From assembly GCF_000264905.1 (NCBI RefSeq), contig NW_006763143.1:403711-467710 (forward strand): 64,000 nucleotides of DNA, in the 5' to 3' direction. Both the position numbers and the translations under genes were made by a program. This DNA is from Stereum hirsutum FP-91666 SS1 (lineage: Eukaryota > Basidiomycota > Agaricomycetes > Russulales > Stereaceae). Shown here piece by piece: positions 33,527-48,787 of the stretch. Under the pieces are notes generated by a model. The model was given only the letters and a program-made list of their open reading frames with translations. It ran no database searches and was not told the DNA's origin. Positions within the stretch are counted from its first letter, which is position 1, and each line of letters starts with the position of its first letter.

Positions 33527-36500
33527 ATGCCTCCCCGTGAACATAAACACAAACACAAGCCCAACAAACCCAACAACCCCGAACTATCCCTCCTCCACCC
33601 CGAGGACCCCTCCTCTTCTTCCTCCTCGTCTTCCCTCCTCGGGCAAGCATCAGACCACTCCCTCCGAACCGCCCCCATCCTCAGCGGCGACGCCGCCTCG
33701 CTCCTCGGACCCGATCTCGTTCCCCAGCGCGCCGTATATGGGCGTATCCTCGAACAGGTTATAGATGGGGACGAACAGGCGGCGCCGGTGCAGCCGCAGG
33801 TGTATATTAATAGTAATGCGCCGTTCAGTGCGGTTGTGTGTGGCTTGCAGGTGCGTGTTTTTGTTTTGTTTTGTTTTGTTTTTCTTTGAGGATCGTTATC
33901 AATGTGATGGATTGGATACTCATACGTGTTCGATAGGGATCTGGCAAGAGTCATTCGACGTCCGTTCTTTTAGAGAGCTGTCTCATACAGGACGAGCGCC
34001 TCGGAACATTACCCGCCCCACTGAGCGCCGTACTGTGAGTTTCTTCTGCTTGCTTGCTCGCATGCATGCATGTGTGTGTGTGTGTGTGTGTGTATCGATT
34101 CTGATCGTCGCTTATGCTGACTTTCCTTCCTCGTTCTAAGGTTCCACTTCGACTCCGCGGCCGGCGGAGGACAAGTCCAGCCATGCGAAGCTGCGTACCT
34201 CGCCTCGCTCGTTCCTAGTCGAGCAGGTAGGGCCATGGCTCCGGACGTCACCGTGCTCGTACTGTAAGTCCTTTTCTTTTCTTTCGCTTTCCTGACATGT
34301 CCGTGCTGAACGATGGGCGGATGTGAAAGGCCGAATAATATCAATACCATGAAGAGAGTGTATGAGCCGTTACCGAACGTTAAAGTCGAGCCGCTTCATT
34401 TCGCGGCGAAGGATATTAGCGGAGAACGATTGTTGGCTATGATGAAAGTGGATGAGACGGCTCGTTCGTACTACCTCTTCCTTGCTCCCCTCCTCCCTCC
34501 CCTCCTCCTTTCTCCACGCTAACTCCGTGTCCACGCACACCAGAAATGCCACTCTACATGGAGCTGATCATGACCATCCTCCGCGACATGGCCGACGATT
34601 TCGATTATACCGCCTTCCGCGCAATGCTAGCGCAGCAGAAATTCGCAGGGACGCAGAAGGCGATGTTGAACCTTCGTTTGGCCCTACTGGATTCGTGTCT
34701 TAAGGGCGGGTCGGATGAGAACAGCGTTTCGACGCATTTTAGGTCGGGGGGGCTGACGATTATTGAGTGAGTGCTTCCTTGATTCTGCTACTTACATAAC
34801 ATAGGGCTTCGGTGTTCATGAGTGAATCATGGCTGATCTTCGCTTTACAGTCTTTCTTCGCCGTTTATGGACCCTTCGTCTGCGTGTGGCTTCTTCGATA
34901 TTATTCTTGGTCTGTTCCTCGAGGCGAAAGTCGATACCGGAAAGCTGATAGGTACGCCCCGTACACTGCTCTGTTTAGATCAAACGCTGATCGGTGTATC
35001 TTTTGCTAGTCCTCGACGAAGCCCACAAAGTAAGCTACCAAACTCAACAAACCGCTTCCTCACCACATCCTTTGCTGTCTCCCACATCATACCATTACTT
35101 ACCGTACCCTCCCTCTAGTACCTCTCCGACACCGGCGCCTCCGCCCGACTCACCGACTCCCTCCTCACTACGATCAGGCAACAAAGGCACCTGAACACCC
35201 GCGTCCTGATTTCCACACAAGAACCGACCGTCGTCCCGTCCAAGTTCCTCGAGCTCAGCTCATTCATCATCGCACATCGGTTCTCGTCGCCGCAGTGGTT
35301 AAGACATCTGTCGGCGCATGTCAGCGCGGCGCAGGAGAGGCAGGACGAGTTGTTTTCGAAGGTTGGTCTTTTCTACCTCACTACTACTCACAAAATCATC
35401 ACTTTTACGAAGCGTTGTGTTCATTCTTTTTTCGCTGTATATTCGTTGAATTTATCAGGTCGTAGGCCTCCAAACCGGTCAAGCAATCGTCTTCGCCCCC
35501 TCCGGTCTCGGCGTCAAGAACATCACTGCCTTCCCCGGCGCCTGGGAATCCTATTCCGCTGCTAGTGTGCAGGCTCGTGGAGTGGTCACGCCCTTCGGTC
35601 AAGGATACCTGCTCGTTCGGTCGCGACAGCGAATTACGCTAGATGGCGGACATTCGCTCCTCGCTGTTGCGGGTAGCGTTCCTTCCAACGAGGGGACCAC
35701 GATTGTGGATGAAGATGAAGGGCAGACGTCTAGTGACTCGGATGAAGAGGAGATGACTGACGACGGAGATGCATCAGATGGTTCTGAGTTGGATGTTCCT
35801 GGGGGCATGACGATTGCGGTACGGAGCGAGTACGCGCTCGTCCCTGCGACACAACGTCATGTTATACCGGATGGTATTCAGTCTCTCGCCGCCACGAACA
35901 CTGGCAGCGCCTCTCCCAACGTTCCGAACGGCATCCCTCCCACCCTCGCGATCGAAGGTCCCACGTCTGTCGTTCAAGAGGAAGAGTATACGTCTAACGA
36001 CGGAGACGGATCAGATGTCTTGGAGTCGGACGTGCAGGCTGTGAGCGCGCCGAACGGGATAATAGCGCACGATGGGCGCCAGTGGCAGGACCCTGAATTT
36101 GAGATAGCGGAAGGCGAGGAAGGTGAGGAAGGTAGTGGTATGGAGGATATATCATCGGACTCGGGCTTCGAGACTTGCGTTGATGAGGACGAGGATGGAG
36201 ATGAGGATGAGCAGGAAGACACCCCGGTGGCCGAGACTGCCAGTATGGTTGAGGCGGCTGTGGCGAGCCCGGTTCAGTCGTTAGCGGTTGTGGGAACGAC
36301 GGTTGCTGAGGGTTCAGTTCAGGCGATGACGGTCGTGGAGAGGACGGTCGAGGAAACCCCGGTTCAAGTGAGGACCGATTTGGAGAGGACGGTTGAGGTC
36401 ATGGGAAGTCCGACGTCGAGCGAGCCCGTAGTGGATCCAGGCATGTCTATCTGTGACCTCCATCATCGTACAAGCCTGAACTAATTGTTACGAACCATAG

Positions 36501-38438
36501 TCCCCGTGCCGGTAGTCAAAGAGGACAAACCCTCCGATATACCCTCATCCAGTTCCTCGGCGGAGAAACCCGCTTTCACACCCACCATCTCCACGCAAGC
36601 GCTACTTCAGTTCTCTCCTTTGATAAAGGCTCTTGAGCAAGCACACTCAGAAGGACAAGATAGGGTGAACTGGACCACGGCCGCAATCATGAGCAGGAAG
36701 TGCGATCGGTCCGCTTTCCTCGGCAGATTCTTGGATTATCTGCAGGAGGCGGCAGCGGCAGGAATCGTTGAGTATGGAGGAAGACCGGAAGCTGGAACCG
36801 ACTGGGTGCGGTTGACGAGGACAGATCCGTCTCCTCCTCCTCCTCCTCCTCCTCCTCTGTCTCCTCCTCCTCCACCGCAGCCGCGTGCGGTGGAGACGGT
36901 GCATACCGATGTGGAGAGGACCGTTCAGGAAAGTCCGGCCCAGGCGGCGACGGTTGTAGCGAGGACCGTTCAGGCGAGTCCGGTTGTGGACAGGGTGGCC
37001 GAGGAAGGTCCAGCTCAGGCGAGTATCAATGCGGCAGACACAGTACAGGAAAGTCCGGTTCAGGCGAAAACACCGAGGCAGATTGAGAAGAGTCCTGATC
37101 ATGCGAGGACGGTTGAGGTCATGGGAAGTTCGTCGTCGAGCAAGTCCACAGCGAATCCAGGCATGTCTATCTGTGACCTCCACCATCGTCAAGCCTGGAC
37201 TCATCTTTATGGATCATAGTCCCAGTGCCAATGTCAAACGGACACAAACCGTCCGATTTACCCCCATCCAGCTCTAGTACGGTTCAGGCTATAGCAGGTT
37301 CGTCGCTGAGCAAGCCCGTAGTGGATCGAGGTACGTATATCTGTGTCTTCACTGTCAGACAACCCTGAACTGACCTTGAAGTATCATAGACCCAGCGCTA
37401 GTATTGAAAGAAGGCAAACCCTCCGACATACCTTCGTCCAGCTCCTCGACGGAGAAGCCCATTTACATACCGACCATCTCTGCACAAGCCCTGCTTCGGT
37501 TCTCTCCGTTGATACAGGCTCTCAACAAAGCACAATCGGAAGGACAAGGTAGGGTGACGTGGTCCACGGCTGCGAGTATGACCAGGCAGATCTCTAAGAC
37601 CGCTTACCCTGGCAAATTCTTGGTTTATATGAAGGAGGCGGCGGCGGCAGGGATCATCGAGTATGGAGGAGATGCATATCTTAGAACCGATTGGGTGCAG
37701 TTGACGAGGACAGCTCTGTCTCCACCACCGCCGCCGCCACCACCAACATCACCTCCGCCACAGCCGCGTGCGGTGGAGCAGGTGCAGGTGCGGTCGACGA
37801 GGACAGCTCTGTCTCCTCCTCTCCCACCACTACCAACATCACCTCCGCCACAGCAGCGCGCGGTGGAGCAGGTGCAGGTGCCGTTGGTGGGTCAGTTTGG
37901 TAGCAGTCCACGCTCCACACCGGCAACCTCCAACCCGCGACCCGACCTCTTGCGATTCAATCGACTGGTCGATATCCTCAAGAAAGCTCAGGAGCAAGGG
38001 AGTTCTTCACTATCCTGGTCCGTTTGCGAACAGTTGATGAAGGTTTTTTCCGGCCCGCCGGCTTACTCTACCGGCTTATTCTTCCCTTACCTTCAAGACG
38101 CCAAGAGGGCCGGGATCATCGATTTCGGGGGGAACTATAACTCGAGCAACAACTGGGTGCGGCTGATCCACTCAGATCTATCGTCTCTCCCACCTCGAAA
38201 TTTAGAAGATGAGTTCGCTCCCCTACTACACGCTCTCCGGGAACAGAAGGCGGCGGTGAGGAATAGTCCAAACTGGTCAGAGACGGCCGCGATGGTCAAG
38301 GCTCGAGACCCTTCGGCTTATACAAGTGGCCTGTTCGTGTACTATGTCGAAGCAGCTGTGAAAGCTGGGGTTGTGGTGAGTGGTGGTGCTGGCATGGAGA
38401 AGTGGATACGGTTGGTAGAGCCTGGGACCGCGACATGA
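33527..38438 (+). CDS. P-loop ATPase (HerA/FtsK-like) fused to four repeated helix-turn-helix-like domains
   Basis: Twelve exons: 33527-33850, 33937-34034, 34141-34263, 34330-34463, 34544-34766, 34851-34951, 35010-35029, 35119-35361, 35459-36440, 36501-37160, 37220-37330, 37390-38438. Every phase closes, giving 1355 residues. A disordered, His/Lys/Ser-rich N-terminus precedes Walker A (GLQGSGKS, 106-113). Walker B is VLDEAHKYL (from residue 335), then TRVLISTQEPTVVPSKFLEL and IIAHRFSSPQWLRHL, a sensor-like region. This arrangement resembles HerA/FtsK/VirD4-type P-loop NTPases seen as uncharacterised fungal proteins. An acidic linker (about 480-640) follows. Then come four ~70-residue repeats at about 787-856, 1044-1113, 1196-1267 and 1282-1350, sharing FxPLIxAL, an [AS]AYxGxFxxY core, AGIxEYGG and WVRL. 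They look like small winged-helix domains, perhaps distantly OST-HTH/LOTUS-like (weak inference). Polyproline spacers separate them. Cellular role is unknown; nucleic-acid handling is a guess. Probably nuclear or cytosolic, as no membrane segment is seen. Confidence 0.85.
34061..34094. repeat. (TG)n microsatellite in intron 2 of the ATPase gene
   Basis: catgcatgcatg followed by about 13 TG dinucleotides lies wholly within the intron 34035-34140. Confidence 0.9.
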
Positions 38439-38754
38439 AAGACGCCACAGTGTGTATGATGCCCTGTTCGCTGTATTTATTCGGCCACAAGCTCTGACCG
38501 TTCAAGTGCTCATAAGTCCGCCACTACTGCATTGTGTGTTCTCGGGTTCGATTTTCCATTGATATCCTCCTTTGGTCATATGTCGAATTCTCCCGACCTC
38601 GCATACATGTAGGACAGTTTCATACTTTTCTTCAGTATATTTGAATACATTTGTGTACCTATACAACAAAATCTCGTAGCAAGAGATGGTCCATCTGCAT
38701 CCTATACCAATACAATCCGTTCAAGTCCATGCACGAAAGTCCGCCGACGTCCCT
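38439..38754. other. Convergent spacer
   Basis: 316 bases between two facing 3' ends. Nothing recognised. Confidence 0.4.
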
Positions 38755-39925
38755 CTATTCTTCTCTCCCGTTACCGCCTCCATTACCACCACCCAGCCCC
38801 AATCCACCCGTCACACCCCCAAGCGCGCCCCCAGCCCCACTCGCCGCTCCACCCGCCGTATTACCCACCTGTCCCGTCAACCCACTCAACGTGCCCCCAA
38901 CACCACCGCCCTGCTTTTGACCGCCCTGACCGCCTGTAGCACCGCCGGTCACCTTTCCGAAGTCGATACCTTTGGTCTTGCCTGCATCGGAGTCTTTCTT
39001 GTCGTCTTGGCCGAACATCTTGTTACCGCCACCAAGGGAGTCGCCGAGGCCTCCGAGGCCGATGCTGCGGTGGACGACCACGAAATTAGTGGGATAAAGG
39101 GAGATGGAAAGGATGTCGACGAACCTGCCAAGAAGCTTGTTGAGGCCTAGAGCGTCGAGGATACCATTGAGGATACCACCGAGACCGATGCCGTTAAGAA
39201 TGTTGCCCAGTAAGGTCAGGACTCCATTCAGCACGAGCCCAACACCTCCTACAATCTGTGCCAGAGGTTCTGTAATCGGGAATTCATACCATTAGCCACA
39301 TTTGGACGAAGGATTAAGACGAGAGATCACATACGGGTAAGAGCATCGAGCAATGGCCCGAGATTGCTCTTCGCATGGGGCATATCCTGGATAACATTCT
39401 TCGCATTCTCGATCGTCTCGGTCACCTCCCCAGTCAACGTCGCAAGTGACTCGGCGAGATGCTGCTCTTCTGGCGTGGCCTGATGGTCCGCCGCCCGTCT
39501 ACTCGACTGCTGCGAGACCTTTCCTCCTGGGTCGAGGGCTTTGATACCACCGAGTGTCTCTTGGAGGACGTTGTAAGCGGATTCGATGAGCGGTCTAACG
39601 TCCTTGACGAGCGCTTCTTCGTCGAGTTCCTCTTTTTCTTGATCGCGTTTGGCACGGGCGAGTCTCTGCGGCGGAATGTCATGTCATCACTCGCAATGAA
39701 GGTTGTTTCAAAGACGGGAGAAGATGGATTGTGATGGATGTAGCAGTAATCGAAAGAACAAACCTCGGTGATCAGCTTCAACAATGGCTTCATCCTGTCG
39801 AGTGCTGGATCGATGACGTTCGACATCTTGACTGCGAGCTCAGCGTCCTGCTTACGCTGGCGTTCCTCGTCGTTCATTTGAGAGGCTTGTGAGCCCTGAA
39901 CGGAGTCGTGATCGTAGTCGGACAT
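38755..39925 (-). CDS. LEA-like / DUF6987-type protein with Gly-rich C-terminus
   Basis: Four exons (39925-39764, 39665-39335, 39269-39125, 39064-38755) give 315 residues. The N-terminal half is charged and helical (NVIDPALDRMKPLLKLITERL, split by intron 1, then DEEALVKDVRPLIESAYNVLQETL). It matches the layout of fungal proteins annotated with DUF6987 and described as LEA-like. The middle is hydrophobic with repeating LxGILNGIL units, perhaps amphipathic rather than membrane-spanning. The last ~80 residues are Gly/Ala-rich. Family assignment is from memory of the motif order and should be taken as probable. LEA-like proteins are associated with desiccation or stress protection, which I only infer here. 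Confidence 0.78.
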
Positions 39926-42477
<2,552 letters not shown>

Positions 42478-42483
42478 TCAGAC

Positions 42484-42494
42484 GTTATATACTC
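42484..42494 (-). promoter_or_regulatory. TATA box of polyubiquitin gene
   Basis: On the minus strand the sequence agtatataacg lies about 90 bases upstream of the polyubiquitin ATG, as expected for a strongly expressed gene. Confidence 0.55.
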
Positions 42495-42914
42495 CCCGGT
42501 CGGAGTTTGAATGCACCGCACCCGAGTAGCGGTGACTCAGCGAGACGCAGCGCCGGGTGGCACCGGAATTGGAAGGAAGGATCGAGAACAAACTACATAC
42601 GAGTGGCGATACACCGTAAATACACCTTCCTGTGGTGCAGAAAATTGCATCTACTCCAGTTCCTGAGTGAATTTGAACTTGCAATAGGAAAACCTCTCAA
42701 TGCGGCAGACTAGACGAAGAAACGGGACTACAAAGGTAGGGTTCCTTCCGCTGATCAATGAAGTTCAGCAGGACAGTACGGATCGCAAGAAATGATACAG
42801 CATGCAGATTCGGAGCCGGCATATCCACAGAGGCCAGTTTTATGAACAGGAGTTAACGCTACCTGTTCCGCAGGTACAATAGTAGAGTACCACAAACAGA
42901 GCCCAAGGAACTGC

Positions 42915-44537
<1,623 letters not shown>

Positions 44538-45272
44538 GATGCACGAGAACAAGACAAGCAAGTGGCGGAGGGAACTAGAGAAGAGATATACGGGCCACAA
44601 AGAGATTCTCGGCTGAGAGGTCGCGCCGACAGTTTACAAGTCGCTTTAACCCAGTATTTCCCACGCTCCCATATTGGTCAAAGCCCTCTACTGCTTCCGT
44701 CGATGCCCATATTAGGATATTTACCCGATCAAGCCCCAGAGCTCACGCGCCACAGACTTTTGGCATCCTGATAGCGCCCGGTTGCCAAGTCTCCCTATTA
44801 GGGGCAGGATCTAACATTCTATCGACTCTACGAAAGTTTTATCTACGACAAAAAAACCTTCCCAGACCAGTCTTGGTCTATGCACCCAGCTCCAGGCAAA
44901 CCCCCATGAAGTCCACAGGATTTTATGCCATTTATTTTGGGAGTTGTGAGCTCTTTATCTCCTCGGTCTCGACTGTCGCCGAAAGCAACTCAGAAGGACT
45001 TCGAGGACCATGTGTTTTCCATGCGCAGCGAGAATATCGAGATTTGCCTCGAGATATGTCTAAATTTGCATCATACGTGGAAATTCAAGGGCTCGGCCCG
45101 TACTATCTTACTGCCCTCCACTCGCCAAATGCTTTTGCTACCAAGCTGTCGAGCTCCTCGACGTTCTCTCCCCCCTTTCTTCACCCTTCCGAGTCCACTT
45201 CGCCCCACTGGTGATCGTTGATTCATGCCTGAGCACACTTAGGAGGTTCTTGTTGCTTTTGATACATCTTTG
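44538..45272. other. Divergent intergenic region
   Basis: About 735 bases between WDR5 (-) and the DUF6533-type gene (+). It must hold both promoters. No gene is supported. Confidence 0.4.
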
Positions 45273-46692
45273 ATGCAAGGATTACCAGAGGTTACTCTAT
45301 CGTCGACGACAAAGTCAGGGGCATCGAATCAACACTTCGTACCAGGTGTAGCTATTGCTAGTGCGTCCACATCCCCTACATACGTGCGGGAAAATATAGA
45401 CTAACGCAGTTTTCATCGTCAAAATAGCCGCCGTCATGACATGGATGGTGTACGATATGATTCTAACCTTGGGCGATGAGGTACGCTTTCCGTAGTTATA
45501 TCACTACGCCCTACTGTGCTCACCGAAGTAAGCAGCACGACATTATCTGGAGGTGATTTTCTCACACGACACCCTTGTTTCTAGTCACAGCTCATTTCCT
45601 GTCTTTCGATTTTGACAGTGGTTCATGGACGCACCTTAAATCCCTTTACATAGCATTCAGGGTCCTGATGCTCGCATCCCAGATGTTCGTCCCTAACTCT
45701 TAATCCTTAGGTGACTAACTAAACAACTTCCAATAACTGCCAGCTCGGTTACGATGCTTTCCATCAATCTGGACCCGACCAACATAAAGGTCCTGTCATG
45801 GACGCAATGCGAAGGTCTTGTAATTTGGCAGGCCGTAGCAGGTTTTATCATGCTGTGTCTCATGCAAATTATCGTGACCTTGCGAGGTAATAGCCTCTCC
45901 CCACCATGTTCCTCTTGCCTTTATCTTCACTCTTGAGGGTGTTGCTGAAGCCAACTGTGTTTGTGATTATAGTACGCTCGCTGTACCGGAACAACCGACG
46001 GATGTCCAACTGCCTCTGGATCTCGCTCATACTGGCGATAATATTGGAAGTAATCGTATTTATCATATTTAGGCCCAAGCAATTCTTCTGCACCTTTGGG
46101 GGCGACCTACCTGTAACACAGAGGTATGGTTTCGGGTAAGCCTTCCCATTCAACTTCGGTTTTCCAAATTATTGATGCGACCTATAAACATGGATTTATA
46201 GCCTGTTCGCGCAGCTGGCATACGACTGCATCCTCTTCAGCCTCTCTATATACAAGTTCCACACTTCCCTTCGGCCTGTGTGGAGGAACGCTCCTCTCGT
46301 GACGAAGTTCATGCAGCAGGGTATTTGGGCGTTCGCTCTACCTACCAGTTGGGTAACCCTTCATTATTACATATACGCGTGCGGTTTCGAAAAATGTCGC
46401 TCACTACGCTCTCTTCTCTCAGTTGCAATAATCGTAAACATCGCCTGCTCGATAGCCTATGATGGACGATATGCGCCTTACGCACTGCCGTACGCTCCTT
46501 CTCCACACTCCTTGTCCAGCTCATATTCGCTGGCTTACACTTTCCTGGGCATCCAGATGGCTCAACGCCATGGTCGGCTTTTCTGTGAGCAAATTTTACC
46601 AACACATCTACCGCCACGTAGAACTCATCCTCTGGACAGGGCTATCGTTTGATCCTTCATACGCACCAAATGCTTATGAGCGCTCCAATTAA
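45273..46692 (+). CDS. DUF6533-type multi-spanning membrane protein
   Basis: The start is the ATG at 45273 (MQGLPEVTLSSTTKSG). Spliced pieces read VMTWMVYDMILTLGDE, then HDIIWR, SWTHLKSLYIAFRVLMLASQ, SVTMLSINLDP...WQAVAGFIMLCLMQIIVTLR, VRSLYRNNRR, ISLILAIILEVIVFIIFRP, LFAQLAYDCILFSLSIYKF and TKFMQQGIWAF. The VYDMILTLGDE..IW...SW..LKSLYIAFR block is the diagnostic N-terminal region of the DUF6533 family, abundant in mushroom-forming fungi and of unknown function. About six or seven membrane helices are visible. The last exons are uncertain: I end the gene at the frame closing at 46692, but a downstream exon around 46910-47088 could belong to it. Confidence 0.68.
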
Positions 46693-47658
46693 CGCACCTG
46701 TTGAGCTCGACTCGCTCAGTATCCCAGATTTCTATCCATCATGCCCTACGGCTTCTAGCCACGAGTGTCCTACATCTTATAGCCACGACATTGATCCGCG
46801 TGAGTTCTCCATTTCCAGATAAGAAGTCCAAATGCACAGATTGCGTACTCATTCTTTATTTTCGTCCTCAATTCCTGCTTGTTTCACTCTTTTGACACAT
46901 CGGCCGCCCCCGCTCACTCGACACTCCACGCTCTTGGTCTACGTCTTGAACGAACCACAGCCTACGACGTTAGACGTGCTATGGGGATCAGCTGCCCGTC
47001 CGAGTTTGAAGTCGAGCATCCGGAAGGGGAGATCATAGACGAAGTACGAGGACCGAGATTTTCGCATCCGATGCATCAAGAGCCGTGACAGATACCAGCT
47101 TGTAATTGTGCGTTTTTCCGTGCGCTAGTGTGTATTCCTACCTTTTGGACAGATGAAGCTGCTCGCAGATGCATTTCGTTTCCTTGGAGACAAGCTTGCT
47201 TTGTGCGTGTCTAGCTGGGCGGTGATCCGCACGATGTTGAGGGTCAAACGCATGGAAGAGTGATGAATCGTGCTCTACCCATCATTCCCATCCTTGCCCC
47301 ACTCAGTACTCATGCTTGAACTTTGCAGTAGCTTCGCCGTATATGCTTGACGCCTAGGGTTCGGGCTATTTTCGGGTGCGGGCTCTGCTTCCCTGCTTGT
47401 GTTCGACCCTTTGGAGTAAGTTTACTGTCGTATGCACAAGTCCTGGACACTTTGCAGCTGGCCATGCAGACTTGAGGCCGTAGCACGGTCACGCCATGCC
47501 GGAAGGGTTCTGGAACGGCGAGTCATAGCCGCTCTTTGCACACGACGATGGATATAAAGCGTTCATGCAACTTTTCGGGCGCTCTTCGTCTTTCGCTTTC
47601 TTGCTTTGACCCAGCTCTGTAAAACTCACCTGTCCTTTCTTTCTGTCCATTTTTCATC
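46693..47658. other. Intergenic, possible extra exon
   Basis: Contains the promoter of the GPI-anchored protein gene. A frame at 46910-47088 (+) with an acidic, protein-like composition might be a last exon of the preceding gene, but no convincing splice pair was found. Confidence 0.35.
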
Positions 47659-48374
47659 ATGTTTGGTATCTCTCTTGCGCAGACCATCTTCGCTGTCGCT
47701 GTAATCCTGAATGTTCTTGTAGTGAACGGACGTGAGTTGATTTCCTCAGCACCAACGATCACCCTGTGAGGCACCGTTCCGACAATTTTCTTTTCGTAGA
47801 GAGCACCAATACTACAGAGTCAACCTCATTGGTCGCCAGTTCCAGTGTTGCGACCACCATCGTAGCGTCGTCAACGCCAGTGACCACCACGGACTCGTCC
47901 GGATCTACCACTATCATCAGCGCTACCTCATCTCTGTCGGGATCACAAGCCACTAGCTCTATCACCGCGAGCGCGAGCACCTCGATCTCCGTCACTTTTC
48001 CCACCAGCGTAACTCAGACCACGGCAAGCACAAACAGCACTGCTCTATCCTCCGTTTCCACGTCCGTCTCCCTCAATTCGACTGTCGTTCCCACTACAAC
48101 ATCATCCTCATTGTCTCACCCTACGACTACTAGTATCGTCGCGACGACATCTCGCACCGAACCCGTCGGGTCCTTCACGAGCGCGCCTCCGCTCACGACC
48201 TCGTCTGCATCCTCCTCGGCATCGAGAAGCAACGTCGCGAGTGTTGGGGCTCCTCAGACTACTGTCTCGGCGAGTGGAGGTAATACGGGTGCTGCTGTCG
48301 GTTTGGGTGAGGGGATGTCGAAGGCGGGGGTGATGTTGGCTGGTGTCGCGGGGATTGTGGCGGCGTTGGCTTAA
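47659..48374 (+). CDS. Ser/Thr-rich GPI-anchored secreted protein
   Basis: Two exons (47659-47731, 47800-48374) give 215 residues. Residues 1-24 are a classical signal peptide (MFGISLAQTIFAVAVILNVL, then VVNG). The mature part is over half Ser and Thr with many Val and few charges, a typical target of dense O-mannosylation. The C-terminus has small residues (SASGGNTGAAV) followed by a hydrophobic tail (MLAGVAGIVAALA) that ends the protein, the pattern of a GPI attachment signal. There is no CFEM or catalytic domain. It is probably a cell-wall or plasma-membrane mucin-like protein. Such genes evolve fast, so no closer name is justified. Confidence 0.85.
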
Positions 48375-48787
48375 TCTGTGGGATAGCTTTGGCATACTGC
48401 TGGTCTCGCTTTGGACGGCCCAGGTGCTTCATTGATATAATAGGTGTTTAGGATATGGGATAGTTATCTCTAGGGCTTTCAGATGATGGACAACTTTTCG
48501 AACGGACTAAGACTTCTACTTAAAAGTAGCTAGTTACGATACCTTGGACTGTTTTGTTGTGGCCTTTGTGGACGTTTGATTCTTTGGGTGCGGCTTTTCG
48601 GTTACCTTTGCAATCACTGTTCCAATTATCTGTCGGGAGCTTTCGGGGAAAGAGTGTCGATGTGATACCCGCGGAGTGTGAATAGCTGAGTGGCGTATGA
48701 TCTATCTGTCGCCACACGTGATTTTTATAATACACCCATGTTTATTGAACGACGAAAACTACGCTAATCAGAACGCACGGCGAGAGA
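48375..48787. other. Convergent spacer
   Basis: About 410 bases between converging genes. Nothing recognised. Confidence 0.4.

Noticed and set aside
38521..38570. tRNA T-arm-like gggttcgattttcc
   Set aside because: No matching acceptor, D or anticodon arms could be folded upstream.
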